From positions 1 through 64,000 of the forward strand of contig NZ_BLPF01000003.1 in NCBI RefSeq assembly GCF_011764425.1: a stretch of DNA of 64,000 nucleotides, given 5' to 3'. The DNA comes from Phytohabitans houttuyneae. Its GTDB lineage: Bacteria > Actinomycetota > Actinomycetes > Mycobacteriales > Micromonosporaceae. Shown here in pieces: positions 18,076-26,830 of the stretch (the first letter of the stretch is position 1; each line of letters opens with the position of its first letter). The notes beneath the pieces were generated by a model that was not told the DNA's origin, made no database searches, and saw nothing but the letters and a program-made list of their open reading frames with translations. A program made the position numbers and the translations under genes.

Positions 18076-19275
18076 CTATCGAATGCCCTGGATCGGTATC
18101 CGGCGGAAGGCTATCCGCTCGTTGGCGCCGAAGTCGCCTGTCTCGTACAACACGCCCAGCGTGGCCGGTCCGAGCTGCACCAGGTCCGAGTACGCGGCGG
18201 GCAGCCCCGACAGCGGGAGTACCGCGCGCCACGTCGCGCCCTGGTCGTTGCTCACCCGCAGCGTCATCGCCGCGCGGGCGGCCGGGTCGGCGGGTCCGGC
18301 GAAGACGAGCGGCGCGCCCGGCCCGGCGAGCTGCAGGACGCTGCCCTGCACGACCGGGCCGGCGAGCGTCGCCTGCGGCCGGTAGGGCAGCTCGAGCGTG
18401 ACGCCGCCGTCCGCGCTGTACGCGTCCGCCCGGTTGCCCGGCGCGGTGCCGTTGTGCTCGCGCGTGTTCAGGTACAGCCGGCCGTCGGGCAGCTCGGCGA
18501 CGGTGGTCTCGTTCACGTTGAGGTACCCGTTGGGGTTGTCGTCGACCGCGCCGATCGCCCACGTCTCGCCGCCGTCGTCGCTGTAGAGGGTGTGACCGCC
18601 GTAGTACTTGGCCTCGGTGCCGGTGTCGGCCGACCCGGCGGGTGGCGCGATCGAGTGGTTGGCCGGGATGACCAGCCGGTCGCGGTGCGGGCCGCGGGCC
18701 AGGCGGATGCCGTGCACCGGTCCCGTCGCGTACCAGCGCCAGTTGGCCTCCTTGGCCGTCGCGGTGATCTCACGCGGCGCCGACCAGGTCGCCCCCTCGT
18801 CGTCGCTGGCCTGCACGAAGACCCGCCGGCTCTGGTCGGCCGGCACCTCGCCGCGCATGATGGCGGCCTCCGTCGCGGTCCCGCCGTTGTACGTCGACAG
18901 CAGCACCACCCGCCCGCTCGCGGTGACCACGGGCGCCGGGTTGCCGGACGTGTTCGCGCCGCTGTCGGCGACCACCTGGAGTGCGCCCCACGTGCAGCCG
19001 CCGTCGGTGGAACGGCGCAGGACCAGGTCGATGTTGCCGGCGTCGCCGAGGCCGCCGACCCGCCCCTCGGCGAACGCGAGGAGGGCGCCCGAGCGGGTGG
19101 CGATGACCGCCGGGATGCGGAACGCGCTGTACCCGTCGGTGCCGGACGTGTACGGGACGGAGGCGTCGCACCGCGCCTTCGCGGGCTCGGTGCCGCCGGC
19201 CGCGGCGGCGCCGCCGGTCGTGGCGACGAGGGCGGCGCCGAGCAGTAAGACAGCCGATCTTGTCACGTGGGTCAT
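18076..19275 (-). CDS. Secreted sialidase (GH33, exo-alpha-sialidase)
   Basis: 399 residues from ATG 19275, with GGAGA just upstream and a signal peptide (SAVLLLGAALVATTGGAAAA). The FRIP motif is in AFRIPAVIATRSGALLAFAEGR. At least four Asp boxes follow: STDGGCTWG, SDDEGATWS, SDDGGETWA and SNDQGATWR. This is the six-bladed sialidase fold that releases sialic acids from glycoconjugates outside the cell. The catalytic Glu/Tyr pair is likely in the NVNETTVAELPDGRLYLNTRE and LYETGDFG regions. The final blade has GANERIAFRRIPIQ. Confidence 0.9.
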   Translation of the reverse strand: MTHVTRSAVLLLGAALVATTGGAAAAGGTEPAKARCDASVPYTSGTDGYSAFRIPAVIATRSGALLAFAEGRVGGLGDAGNIDLVLRRSTDGGCTWGALQVVADSGANTSGNPAPVVTASGRVVLLSTYNGGTATEAAIMRGEVPADQSRRVFVQASDDEGATWSAPREITATAKEANWRWYATGPVHGIRLARGPHRDRLVIPANHSIAPPAGSADTGTEAKYYGGHTLYSDDGGETWAIGAVDDNPNGYLNVNETTVAELPDGRLYLNTREHNGTAPGNRADAYSADGGVTLELPYRPQATLAGPVVQGSVLQLAGPGAPLVFAGPADPAARAAMTLRVSNDQGATWRAVLPLSGLPAAYSDLVQLGPATLGVLYETGDFGANERIAFRRIPIQGIR

Positions 19276-19301
19276 GGGGTCTCCACTCGCGTTGACGATC
19301 A

Positions 19302-19317
19302 GACATAGGACGTCCGC
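19302..19317. promoter_or_regulatory. Candidate GntR operator upstream of the sialidase gene
   Basis: Second copy of CATAGGACGTCCG, at 19304-19316, 29 bp upstream of the sialidase start. Apart from flanking bases it is identical to the site at 18055-18067. Confidence 0.55.
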
Positions 19318-19433
19318 TGTTCTTTTCGAGACGTTAAGTGCGCATGTCGATGGCGTCAAGACGGGTTCGGCGGGCGGATCCCTGGGTATGGCGGCCGGGA
19401 AGCTGCATGCAGCAGAACTGGAGGGAGCTTCCG

Positions 19434-19718
19434 ATGCTCACGCTGACCGACAATGCGGTTGCGGTGATCCGTAACCTCACCGAGCAACCGCAGGTGCCCG
19501 AAGGCGCAGGTCTCCGCATCGCCACAGACACGGCGCAGGGTGCGCTGATGCTCACGCTCGCCGCCGAGCCGATGGACGGTGACGAGGTGCGCGACGAGGC
19601 GGGCGCCCGGGTCTTTCTCGAGACGGAGGCCGCCCGCATCTTGGACGACAAGTCCCTGGACGCGGCGGTGGACGCCAACGGCGCGGTCCAGTTCGCCGTG
19701 GGCGAGCAGCCTGGTTAA
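19434..19718 (+). CDS. HesB/IscA-like protein lacking the cysteines
   Basis: 94 residues from ATG 19434, with GGAGGGA upstream. The sequence LTLTDNAVAVIRNLTE, GAGLRIATDT and DEVRDEAGARVFLETEAA follows the A-type Fe-S carrier fold. However, none of the three cysteines that bind iron in IscA/HesB is present; the protein has no Cys at all. Such Cys-free HesB-like proteins are common in actinomycetes and their role is unknown. It is monocistronic, followed by a long perfect hairpin. Confidence 0.75.
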   Translation: MLTLTDNAVAVIRNLTEQPQVPEGAGLRIATDTAQGALMLTLAAEPMDGDEVRDEAGARVFLETEAARILDDKSLDAAVDANGAVQFAVGEQPG

Positions 19719-19738
19719 CGGGCGCGTGCACCGATGGG

Positions 19739-19779
19739 CGGCCGGCGGCGCGGGGCGAACCCCGCGCCGCCGGCCGTTT
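19739..19779 (+). terminator. Long perfect hairpin after the HesB-like gene
   Basis: A 17-bp perfect GC stem (19739-19755 with 19760-19776) and loop CGAA, followed by TTTG. The T-tract is short but the stem is unusually strong. It starts 21 bp after the stop codon. Confidence 0.7.
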
Positions 19780-19968
19780 GCGCCGGCACCGCGCGGCCGC
19801 CGCCGGAACGCGGCCCGGAGCACAGCGGGCGTCCTGGTCCGACCTCGCGTATCACGCACGGTGACGCCGCGGGAAAGCACCCCAGGAAAACGCTCCGCTG
19901 CGCTCCACGTTTGCCCGGGGGCCCCGCGCAACGGTCCGGACCACGGCGGGCGTCGCGGTAGCCCGCGT
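19780..19968. other. Convergent intergenic region with second copy of a palindromic repeat
   Basis: Non-coding as far as I can see. The 17-mer at 19928-19944, containing GGTCCGGACC, is identical to 4621-4637, and the flanking 15 bases are similar. Like the first copy, it sits just beyond the 3' end of a minus-strand gene. Confidence 0.45.
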
Positions 19969-21260
19969 CTATGGATCGAGGAGTTCGAGCAGTCCCAGTG
20001 CGTGCGCGGTGGCGAGCGCGCCGGCCCGGTTGCGGGCGCCGAGCTTGCGGAACAGCCGCGCCTGCGTGTTCTCGACGGTCTTCTCGGCGATGCCCAGCGA
20101 CCGCGCGGTCTGGCGGACGCTGTGGCCGGCGGCGATGGAGCGCAGGATGTCGCCCTCGCGGATCGTCAGCTCGGGCAGGCCGCCCTCCGCCTCGCCGGCG
20201 TGGCTGCCGGCGGCCGCGATCAGCCAGTTCGCGGCGGCGGGGTCGATGGTCAGGTGGCCGGCCGCGGCGAGCGTGAGCGCCGGCACCAGCGCCTCGCCGA
20301 CCCGCTCGGCCGCGACGATGGCCACAGCCCCCGGCCCAGCGCGTCCAGCGTCTCGCCCCGGCTCATCTGGCGCGAGGTGACCACCATGATGGGCACGCGC
20401 GCGTCGCCGAGGCGCTGCCAGGCGGCGGGCGTCGGGTCGACGAGGATCACCGGTACCGTGCCGGAGCCGGCCTGGTCCCACAGGTCCAGGCCTTCGTCGC
20501 CGTTGCCGCCGTCCGTCACGAACGGGATGTGCTGCGCGAGCAGTGCCACCGCCACGTCGTAGCGGGCGGGCACATCCGGTCCACAAAGGACAGCCAACGT
20601 GAGGCCGCCGGCCGCGTAGACGCGGGGTCGGGGCAGCGGTGCCCGGTTGACGAGGCCGAGGGTGATCGCGCGGGCGATCGCGTGGCTCTGGCTGGTGACC
20701 GCGAGTTTCTGGTAGATGCGCCGCTTGCAGTTCTCCACGGCGAACGGCGTCATGTTGAGCAGCTCGGCGATCCGGCTGACCGGATGCCCGGCGGCCGTGA
20801 GGGTGATGATCTCGCGTTCCTGCGAGGTGACCCCGCCCGGCACCGGCACCGCGGTGCCCGACCGCAGCGCGTCGGCGTGCTGGTGCAGCAGCATGAGCAG
20901 CGCGTCCAGCCCGTGCGAGCAGGGGATCAGCGTGTCCACCCCGACCTGCCGGCTGCCCGACATGTCGCTGGGGGAAAGTCGGTCGTAGATCACGACCAGC
21001 CGCAGCCGGCTGTAGCGGGCGCGCAGCGTCCGCAGGGCGCGCAACGCCTCGCCCACGCCGGTGCCGGCGTCGTACACGACAAGGTCGGGCCCGCAGAGGT
21101 CGCAGAGCCCGAGCAGGGCGGCGTCGTCGGAGACGTGCCCGACGACCGTGAACTCCGGCTGCCCGGACAGGCAGACCGCAAGGGTGTCGCGGAACAGGCG
21201 CCGGGGCGAGCGGATGGCCACCCGCACCAGGTGCCCACTCGGTGCCGAAACCTGTCCCAT
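19969..21260 (-). CDS. LuxR-type regulator with two receiver-HTH units in tandem, one frameshift
   Basis: Starts at ATG 21260 behind AGGAGG. Unit 1: a receiver-like domain (residues about 10-130, putative acceptor D64 in VVYDAGTG) and a LuxR HTH at 144-204 (VTSQEREIITLTAAGHPVSR ... AVENCKRRIYQKL). Unit 2: a second receiver-like domain (about 215-335, D275 in VILVDPTPAA). A missing base in the CCCCC run at 20328-20332 follows; repair leads to a second LuxR HTH (LTIREGDILRSIAAGHSVRQ ... TVENTQARLFRKLG). Repaired length is about 430 residues. It flanks the siderophore genes and is probably their pathway regulator. The domain doubling is unusual. Confidence 0.8.
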
Positions 21261-21368
21261 ACCGGCCTCCTCGGCGGTTAGGACTACGTTTCCACTTTGT
21301 TACATAGACCTAGATAAGTGTCAAGCTATGGGAGGCCGGCCCTAGGGGATTCTTGCGCCCGGCGGCAA

Positions 21369-22313
21369 TCACGGATGCTGCGTCAGATATCCGCCCATGG
21401 ACGTGAAATGCTCGACCGCGGTGCGGTCGGCGCCGTCCTCGAGGCGCACCCGCTTGACCAGAAGTCCATGGTTGCGGCCATATCGGGCGTCCGCGCCCGC
21501 CACGATCACGACCCCGTCGCCTTCGCGGATGAAGACGCGGCCGGGCGTGCCGCCGTAGCGGCCGGCGGAGACCGCCGCCGAGAGGATCCGCAGCCGCTGC
21601 CCCCGGTGATATGTGAACGCGTTCGGGTACGGGTCGGACTGCGCGCGCACCAGCCGCTCGATGTCCGCCGCCGGCCAGTTCCAGTCGATGCGGCTGTCCT
21701 CGATGGATCGCTTGTGGAAGAAGCTGGCCTTGGAGCGGTCCTGCTTCACCCAGTCCGTGTGTCCGCCCGCGATCAGCGCGAGACCGTCCACTGTGATCGG
21801 ACCGAAGAGTTCGAGCGTGCGGTGGAAGAGGTCGGTCGCGGTGTCGCTCGGCCCGACCGGCACCGCGCGCTGGAGCACGATGTCGCCGGCGTCCAGGTCC
21901 TCGTCCATCATGTGCGCGGTCACGCCGACCTGCTCCTCCCCGTTGATCAAGGCCCAGATCAGCGGCGCGAAACCGGCGTACGCCGGCAGCAGGGAGTCGT
22001 GCACGTTGAGGGTGCCGAGGCGGGGCAGGCGGAAGATCGCGGGCGGGATCCAGGTGCGCCAGTTGGTGGCGACGATGACGTCCGGCTCCACCTCGCGCAG
22101 CCGCTCGACAAGGCTCTCGTCGGGGCGGCTGCGGATCTCCACGGGGACGCCGTGCTTGTCGGCCAGCTCGGCGACGGAGTCGTCCCAGATCTTCTCGTAC
22201 GCGTGGTCGCTCTTCGGGTGGGTCACCACCAGGACAACCTGGTGGCTCGACTCCAGGAGGGCCTGGAGGGTGCGGTGTCCCCAGGTCTGGTACCCGAACA
22301 TCACGACCCGCAT
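21369..22313 (-). CDS. N5-hydroxyornithine formyltransferase (methionyl-tRNA formyltransferase-like)
   Basis: 314 residues from ATG 22313 (GAGGAGG upstream). The formyltransferase core shows NVHDSLLPAYAGFAPLIWAL and VTAHMMDEDLDAGDIV, giving the catalytic Asn, His and Asp of the 10-formyl-tetrahydrofolate-dependent family. The Fmt-type C-terminal domain follows. Its position beside an ornithine monooxygenase and an NRPS matches CchA of the coelichelin pathway, so it most likely converts N5-hydroxy-L-ornithine to N5-formyl-N5-hydroxyornithine. An iron box lies 27 bp upstream of its start. The region 21261-21368 behind it (108 bp) holds the regulator's promoter. Confidence 0.9.
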   Translation of the reverse strand: MRVVMFGYQTWGHRTLQALLESSHQVVLVVTHPKSDHAYEKIWDDSVAELADKHGVPVEIRSRPDESLVERLREVEPDVIVATNWRTWIPPAIFRLPRLGTLNVHDSLLPAYAGFAPLIWALINGEEQVGVTAHMMDEDLDAGDIVLQRAVPVGPSDTATDLFHRTLELFGPITVDGLALIAGGHTDWVKQDRSKASFFHKRSIEDSRIDWNWPAADIERLVRAQSDPYPNAFTYHRGQRLRILSAAVSAGRYGGTPGRVFIREGDGVVIVAGADARYGRNHGLLVKRVRLEDGADRTAVEHFTSMGGYLTQHP

Positions 22314-22339
22314 GAATGTGCCTCCTCATGTGTGATCAG

Positions 22340-22358
22340 TTAAGCAAGGCTTGCCTAA
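22340..22358. promoter_or_regulatory. Iron box 1 (IdeR/DmdR-type operator)
   Basis: The 19-mer TTAAGCAAGGCTTGCCTAA is a near-perfect inverted repeat matching the actinobacterial DtxR-family pattern TTAGGTTAGGCTAACCTAA. It lies 27 bp upstream of the formyltransferase start. Confidence 0.85.
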
Positions 22359-22367
22359 CACGGTAAC

Positions 22368-22386
22368 TTAAGCAAGGCTGTCCTAA
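22368..22386. promoter_or_regulatory. Iron box 2 (IdeR/DmdR-type operator)
   Basis: The 19-mer TTAAGCAAGGCTGTCCTAA shares its left half with box 1 and is placed 28 bp from it. It lies 25 bp upstream of the monooxygenase start, so each divergent operon has its own box. Confidence 0.85.
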
Positions 22387-22411
22387 GTCGCAACCGAGTG
22401 ATGGGGCAGGC

Positions 22412-23695
22412 ATGTCGCAGGCGGTACCCGTGTACGACCTCGTCGGTGTCGGCTTCGGGCCGTCGAACCTGGCACTGGCCATCGCGCTGACCGAGCACAA
22501 CGCGATCTCGCCGGTCAAGACCACCGGCGTCTTCCTGGAGCGGCAGCCGCGGTTCGGCTGGCACCGGGGCATGCTGATCGAGGACGCGACCATGCAGGTC
22601 TCGTTCCTCAAGGACCTGGTGACCCTCCGCAACCCGACCAGCGAGTTCTCGTTCCTGTGCTACCTGCACAGCAAGGACCGCCTGATCGACTTCATCAACC
22701 ACAAGAACCTCTTCCCGCTCCGCGTCGAGTTCCACGACTACCTGGAGTGGGCGGCGGCCAAGGTGGACGACCTCGTCTGCTACGGGCATGAAGTGGTCAG
22801 CGTGGAGCCCGTCGAGGGCGGCTTCCTGGACGTCACCGCGCGCAGCCGCGACGGCGTCAGCGTCTACCGCGCCCGCAACCTCGTGTTCGCCACCGGGCTG
22901 CGACCGCACCTGCCGGCCGGTGTCGTGCCGTCCGACCGCGTATGGCACAACCGCGACCTGCTGGGCCGGGCCGCCGAGCTGCAGGCCGGCAAGCGGTTCG
23001 TCGTGGTGGGGGCGGGGCAGAGCGCGGCCGAGGTGGTGGCGTTCCTCCACGACCGCTTCCCGGCCTCCGAGGTGTGCGCGGTCTTCGCGCGGTACGGGTA
23101 CAGCCCGGCCGACGACAGCGCCTTCGCGAACCGCATCTTCGACCCCGCCGCGGTCGACGCCTTCTACGACGCGCCCCCGCACGTCAAGCAGTCCCTTGTG
23201 GACTACCACGCGAACACCAACTACTCGGTCGTCGACATCGACCTGATCGACGAGCTGTACCGGCGGGTCTACCGCGAGAAGGTGCTCGGCGCGCAGCGGC
23301 TGCGGCTGTTCAACGTCTCCCGCGTCGTGGACGCCGTCGAGACGCCGTCGGGCGTACGGACCACAGTGGAGTCCCTGGCCACCGGCGAGCGCACGGTGCT
23401 CGACGCCGACGCGATCGTCTACGCGACCGGCTACCGGCCGGCCGACCCGGGGCCGCTGCTCGCGTCCTACCCGTGCGACCGCGACGAGGCGGGCCGGCTG
23501 CGGGTCGGGCGGGACTACCGGGTGGTGACCGATCCCGCGCTGGGACCCGGCATCTACCTGCAGGGCGGCACCGAGCACACGCACGGCATCACGTCGTCGC
23601 TGCTCTCCAACACCGCGATCCGGGCCGCCGAGATCCTGGCCTCGATCGTCGGCACGGGCGTGCCGGCCGCCGCCGCGCAGTACACGACCGCCTGA
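22412..23695 (+). CDS. L-ornithine N5-monooxygenase
   Basis: 427 residues of the SidA/PvdA/IucD flavoprotein family. The FAD motif is LVGVGFGPSNLALAIAL, followed by QVSFLKDLVTLRNPTS. The NADPH motif is VVVGAGQSAAEVVAFL, and the family signature is IVYATGYRP. HTHGITSSLLSNTAIRAAEI closes the fold. It hydroxylates the side-chain amine of ornithine, the first committed step for hydroxamate siderophores (as CchB does). A code for N5-hydroxyornithine in the NRPS (module 3) supports ornithine rather than lysine as substrate. It heads the plus-strand operon behind an iron box. Confidence 0.93.
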   Translation: MSQAVPVYDLVGVGFGPSNLALAIALTEHNAISPVKTTGVFLERQPRFGWHRGMLIEDATMQVSFLKDLVTLRNPTSEFSFLCYLHSKDRLIDFINHKNLFPLRVEFHDYLEWAAAKVDDLVCYGHEVVSVEPVEGGFLDVTARSRDGVSVYRARNLVFATGLRPHLPAGVVPSDRVWHNRDLLGRAAELQAGKRFVVVGAGQSAAEVVAFLHDRFPASEVCAVFARYGYSPADDSAFANRIFDPAAVDAFYDAPPHVKQSLVDYHANTNYSVVDIDLIDELYRRVYREKVLGAQRLRLFNVSRVVDAVETPSGVRTTVESLATGERTVLDADAIVYATGYRPADPGPLLASYPCDRDEAGRLRVGRDYRVVTDPALGPGIYLQGGTEHTHGITSSLLSNTAIRAAEILASIVGTGVPAAAAQYTTA

Positions 23696-23725
23696 CTGAC
23701 TGCTCGGACAGATTTGAGGAGCGAC

Positions 23726-24043
23726 ATGTTGCGATCACGCCTGCCCTTCGCAGCCGCGCTTGCTCTGGGAGCCTGCGGATCCGACTCCGCGACGGACGAC
23801 AGCGCAGGACCGGCCGCGAGCGCGGGCCAGGACGCCTTCCCGGTGACGGTGGCGCACAGGTACGGCAGCACCGAGATCAAGTCCGGGCCCGCCCGCGTGG
23901 TCACGCTCGGCCTCAGCGACCAGGACGCGGCGCTGGCGCTGGGCGTCAAGCCGGTCGGCGCGCTTTCGTTCAACACCGTGCTCAGCATCCCGTACGCGAT
24001 CGACCAGGCAGTGCCGATTCTCGCCGGAGGAAACAGCAAGTGA
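23726..24043 (+). pseudogene. Internally deleted FecB-type siderophore-binding lipoprotein
   Basis: 105 residues instead of the usual 330 or so. The N-terminus is intact: signal peptide with lipobox LGAC, then [20 protein letters not shown] and [20 protein letters not shown], the start of a FecB/CchF-like binding domain. It then runs straight into [20 protein letters not shown], which in full-length family members is the extreme C-terminus. About 200-230 residues in between are missing, in frame. The product lacks nearly all of the ligand-binding lobes and cannot be a normal receptor. An assembly collapse is possible. Confidence 0.75.
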
Positions 24044-24119
24044 GCGAGCGCAGCGAGCGAACCATCAGGCACAGCGCTATCGGAGCCTCGCGGCCGCGCG
24101 CAGCGAAGCGAGCACGGCC
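24044..24119. repeat. Interspersed repeat abutting the NRPS start (translation contains [12 protein letters not shown])
   Basis: Starts with GTGAGCGAGCGCAGCGAGCG (24041-24060), continues ACCATCAGGCACAGCGC, and ends with CGCAGCGAAGCGAGCACGGCC next to the NRPS GTG. Imperfect AGCGAGCG/AGCGAAGCGAG units recur, and a shorter relative is at 48110-48132. I recognise this as a repeat common in Micromonosporaceae genomes; copy number here cannot be tested. Confidence 0.6.
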
Positions 24120-26830
24120 GTGAGCGTGGGAGCGACCTGGCCGGAGCTGTTCGAGGCGCGGGTCAGCGCCACGCCGGACGCGGTGGCCCTCGTGTTCGAG
24201 GGCACCGCGCTGACGTACGCCGAGCTCAACGCGCGCGCCAACCGGCTGGCCCACGCGCTCGTCGCGCGCGGCGCCGGCCCGGAGCGGGTCGTGGGGCTGT
24301 CACTGCCGCGTTCGGTCGAGATGATCGTCGCCGAGGTGGCCGTGCTCAAGGCGGGTGGGGCGTACCTGCCGCTCGACCCGGACTACCCGGCGGAGCGGAT
24401 CGCCTTCATGGTGGCCGACGCCGCGCCGGTCGTGGTCCTGGACGACGTCCTCGAGATCGAGGCGCTGTCCGCCGGGCAGCCCGACACCGACCCTGTCCGG
24501 TCGCTCCACGTCACCAACGCCGCCTACGTCGTCTACACCTCCGGCTCCACCGGCCGCCCCAAGGGCGTCGTGCTCTCGCACACCGGTGTCGCCAAGCTCG
24601 TCGCCACCCAGGTCGAGCGCTTCGGCGTCGGCCCGCACAGCCGGGTGCTCCAGTTCGCGTCGCCGAGCTTCGACGTCGCCTTCTGGGACCTCTGCCTCGG
24701 GCTGCTGTCCAGCGGCCGGCTCATCGTGGTGCCGGCCGACCGCCGGGTGCCCGGGCCCGCGCTCACCGACTACATCCACGAACACGGCGCCAACTTCATG
24801 ATCCTGCCGCCGGCGCTGCTGGCCGCGCTCCCCGCCGACTGCGTGCTGCCCGAGGGCGCCACGCTGCTGGCCGGTACCGAGCGGGTCGCGCCCGAGCTCG
24901 TCGCGCGGCACGCCCGCGGCCGGCGGATGTTCAACGCGTACGGACCGACTGAGGCGACGGTCAACTCCACGCTGGGCCTGTGTGACCCGGGCACCCCTTC
25001 CGGTGCGTCCGTCCCCATCGGAGTCGCCGACCCCGGCACGGCCGCGTACGTCCTCGACGGCGCCCTGCGCCCCACCGGCGAGGGGGAGCTGTACCTCGCC
25101 GGCGCCGGGCTGGCCCGCGGCTACCTGGGGCGGGCGGCGCTGACCGCCGAGCGGTTCGTCGCCAACCCGTTCGAGCCCGGCACCCGCATGTACCGCACCG
25201 GCGACCTCGTGCGGGTCCTGCCCGACGGCCGGCTGGACTTCGTCGGGCGGGCCGACGACCAGATCAAGATCCGGGGGTACCGGATCGAGCCGGGCGAGGT
25301 CGAGACCGTCCTCGGTGGACATCCGGCCGTCGCGCAGGTGGCCGTCGTCGCGCGCGAGCGCAAGCTCGTCGCGTACGTGGTGCCCGCCGTCGGCGCGGAG
25401 CCGGACGCGGCCACCCAGGTCGACGGCTGGCGGGAGGCGCACGACGCGCTCTTCGAGGCCGAGGCGGACAACCCGTTCGCCGGGTGGAACAGCAGCTACG
25501 ACGGCGAACCGCTGCCGGCCGCCGAGATGCACGCCTGGCGGGACGCCACCGTGGAGAGCATCCTCGCGCTGCGCCCCCGCCGGGTGCTGGAGATCGGCGT
25601 CGGCAGTGGGCTCGTCCTGGCCGCGGTCGCGCCGCACACCGAGGCGTACGTCGGCATCGACCTGTCCGCGGAGGCGGTGCGGCGGCTGGGCGAGCGCTTC
25701 GCCGGACAGTCCCATGTGGACCTGCGCTGCCAGCCCGCGCACGACCTCGACGGGCTGCCGAAGGGGTTCTTCGACACCGTCGTGTTGAACTCGGTGGCGC
25801 AGTACTTCCCGAGCGCCGCCTACCTCACGTCCGTGCTGACCGCCGCGCTCGGCCTGCTCGCGCCGGGCGGCCGCGTCTTCGCCGGCGACATCCGCAACCA
25901 CCGCCTGCTGCGCCACTTCCGCGCCGCCGTCGAGGCGGGACGCGGTGGCGGGCCGGCGGACGTGGAGCGGGCCGTCGCCTGGGAGCGCGAGCTGCTGCTC
26001 GACCCCGACTACTTCACCGACCTGCCCGGCGTCGCCGCCGCCGACATCCGGGTCAAGCGCGGCCGGTACCACAACGAGCTGAGCCGCTACCGGTACGACG
26101 TGGTGCTCGCGACCGGCGCCGCGCCGGTGCCGCCGGAGGTGCCGGAGGTGCCGTGGCCGGCCAGCGAGGCGCTGCTGCGGGAGGGGCGCTTCGACCGGCT
26201 GCGCGTCACCGGCATCCCCAACGCCCGGCTGGCCGTCGGCGGCGTCGAGCCGGAGGACCTGCACGACCTCGCCGCCGAGCTCGGCTACGACGTGGCGGTC
26301 ACCTGGGCCGGCGACGGCCTGGTCGGCGAGCTGGACGCCATTTTCGCCAGGCCCGGCACGGGCTTCGGCTCGGTGTACCGGCCCGGCCGGCGGGTCAGGC
26401 CCGCGCCGGCGAACACCCCGGCCGCGTTCGCCGACGTCAACGCGCTCCTGCGGGCCGTGCGGTCGTACGCCCGCGAGCGGCTGCCGGAGTACATGGTGCC
26501 GGCCGCGATCGTGCCCCTGCACCGCCTGCCGGTCGCGACGAGCGGCAAGCTCGACCGCAAAGCCCTGCCGGCGCCCGACTTCGCCGCGCTCGCCACCGGC
26601 ACCCCGCCGCGCGACGCCCGCGAAAGCGTGCTGTGCGCGCTCTTCGGCGAGGTGCTCGACCTGCCCGGAGTCGGCGTCGAAGACGACTTCTTCGCGCTCG
26701 GCGGCGACAGCATCGTCGCGATCCAGCTGCTGATCCGGGCCCGCAAGGCCGGCCTCGCGCTGTCGCTGCGGGACGTCTTCCGGCACCGCACGGCAGCCGC
26801 CCTCGCCGCCGCGGCCGGCATCGCGTCCAC
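24120..26830 (+). other. NRPS module 1: A-MT-T (loading, N-methylating)
   Basis: The A domain opens [20 protein letters not shown], with no condensation domain before it. An N-methyltransferase is inserted between A8 and A10: SAM motif [10 protein letters not shown] at about residue 489. The carrier serine is in [12 protein letters not shown] at about residue 865. Code DVWILGAVNK, nearly the same as module 4. Confidence 0.85.

Noticed and set aside
23714-24043. The short lipoprotein as a complete, unrelated small gene
   Set aside because: Both its ends align with the two ends of FecB-type receptors, so an internal deletion explains it better.
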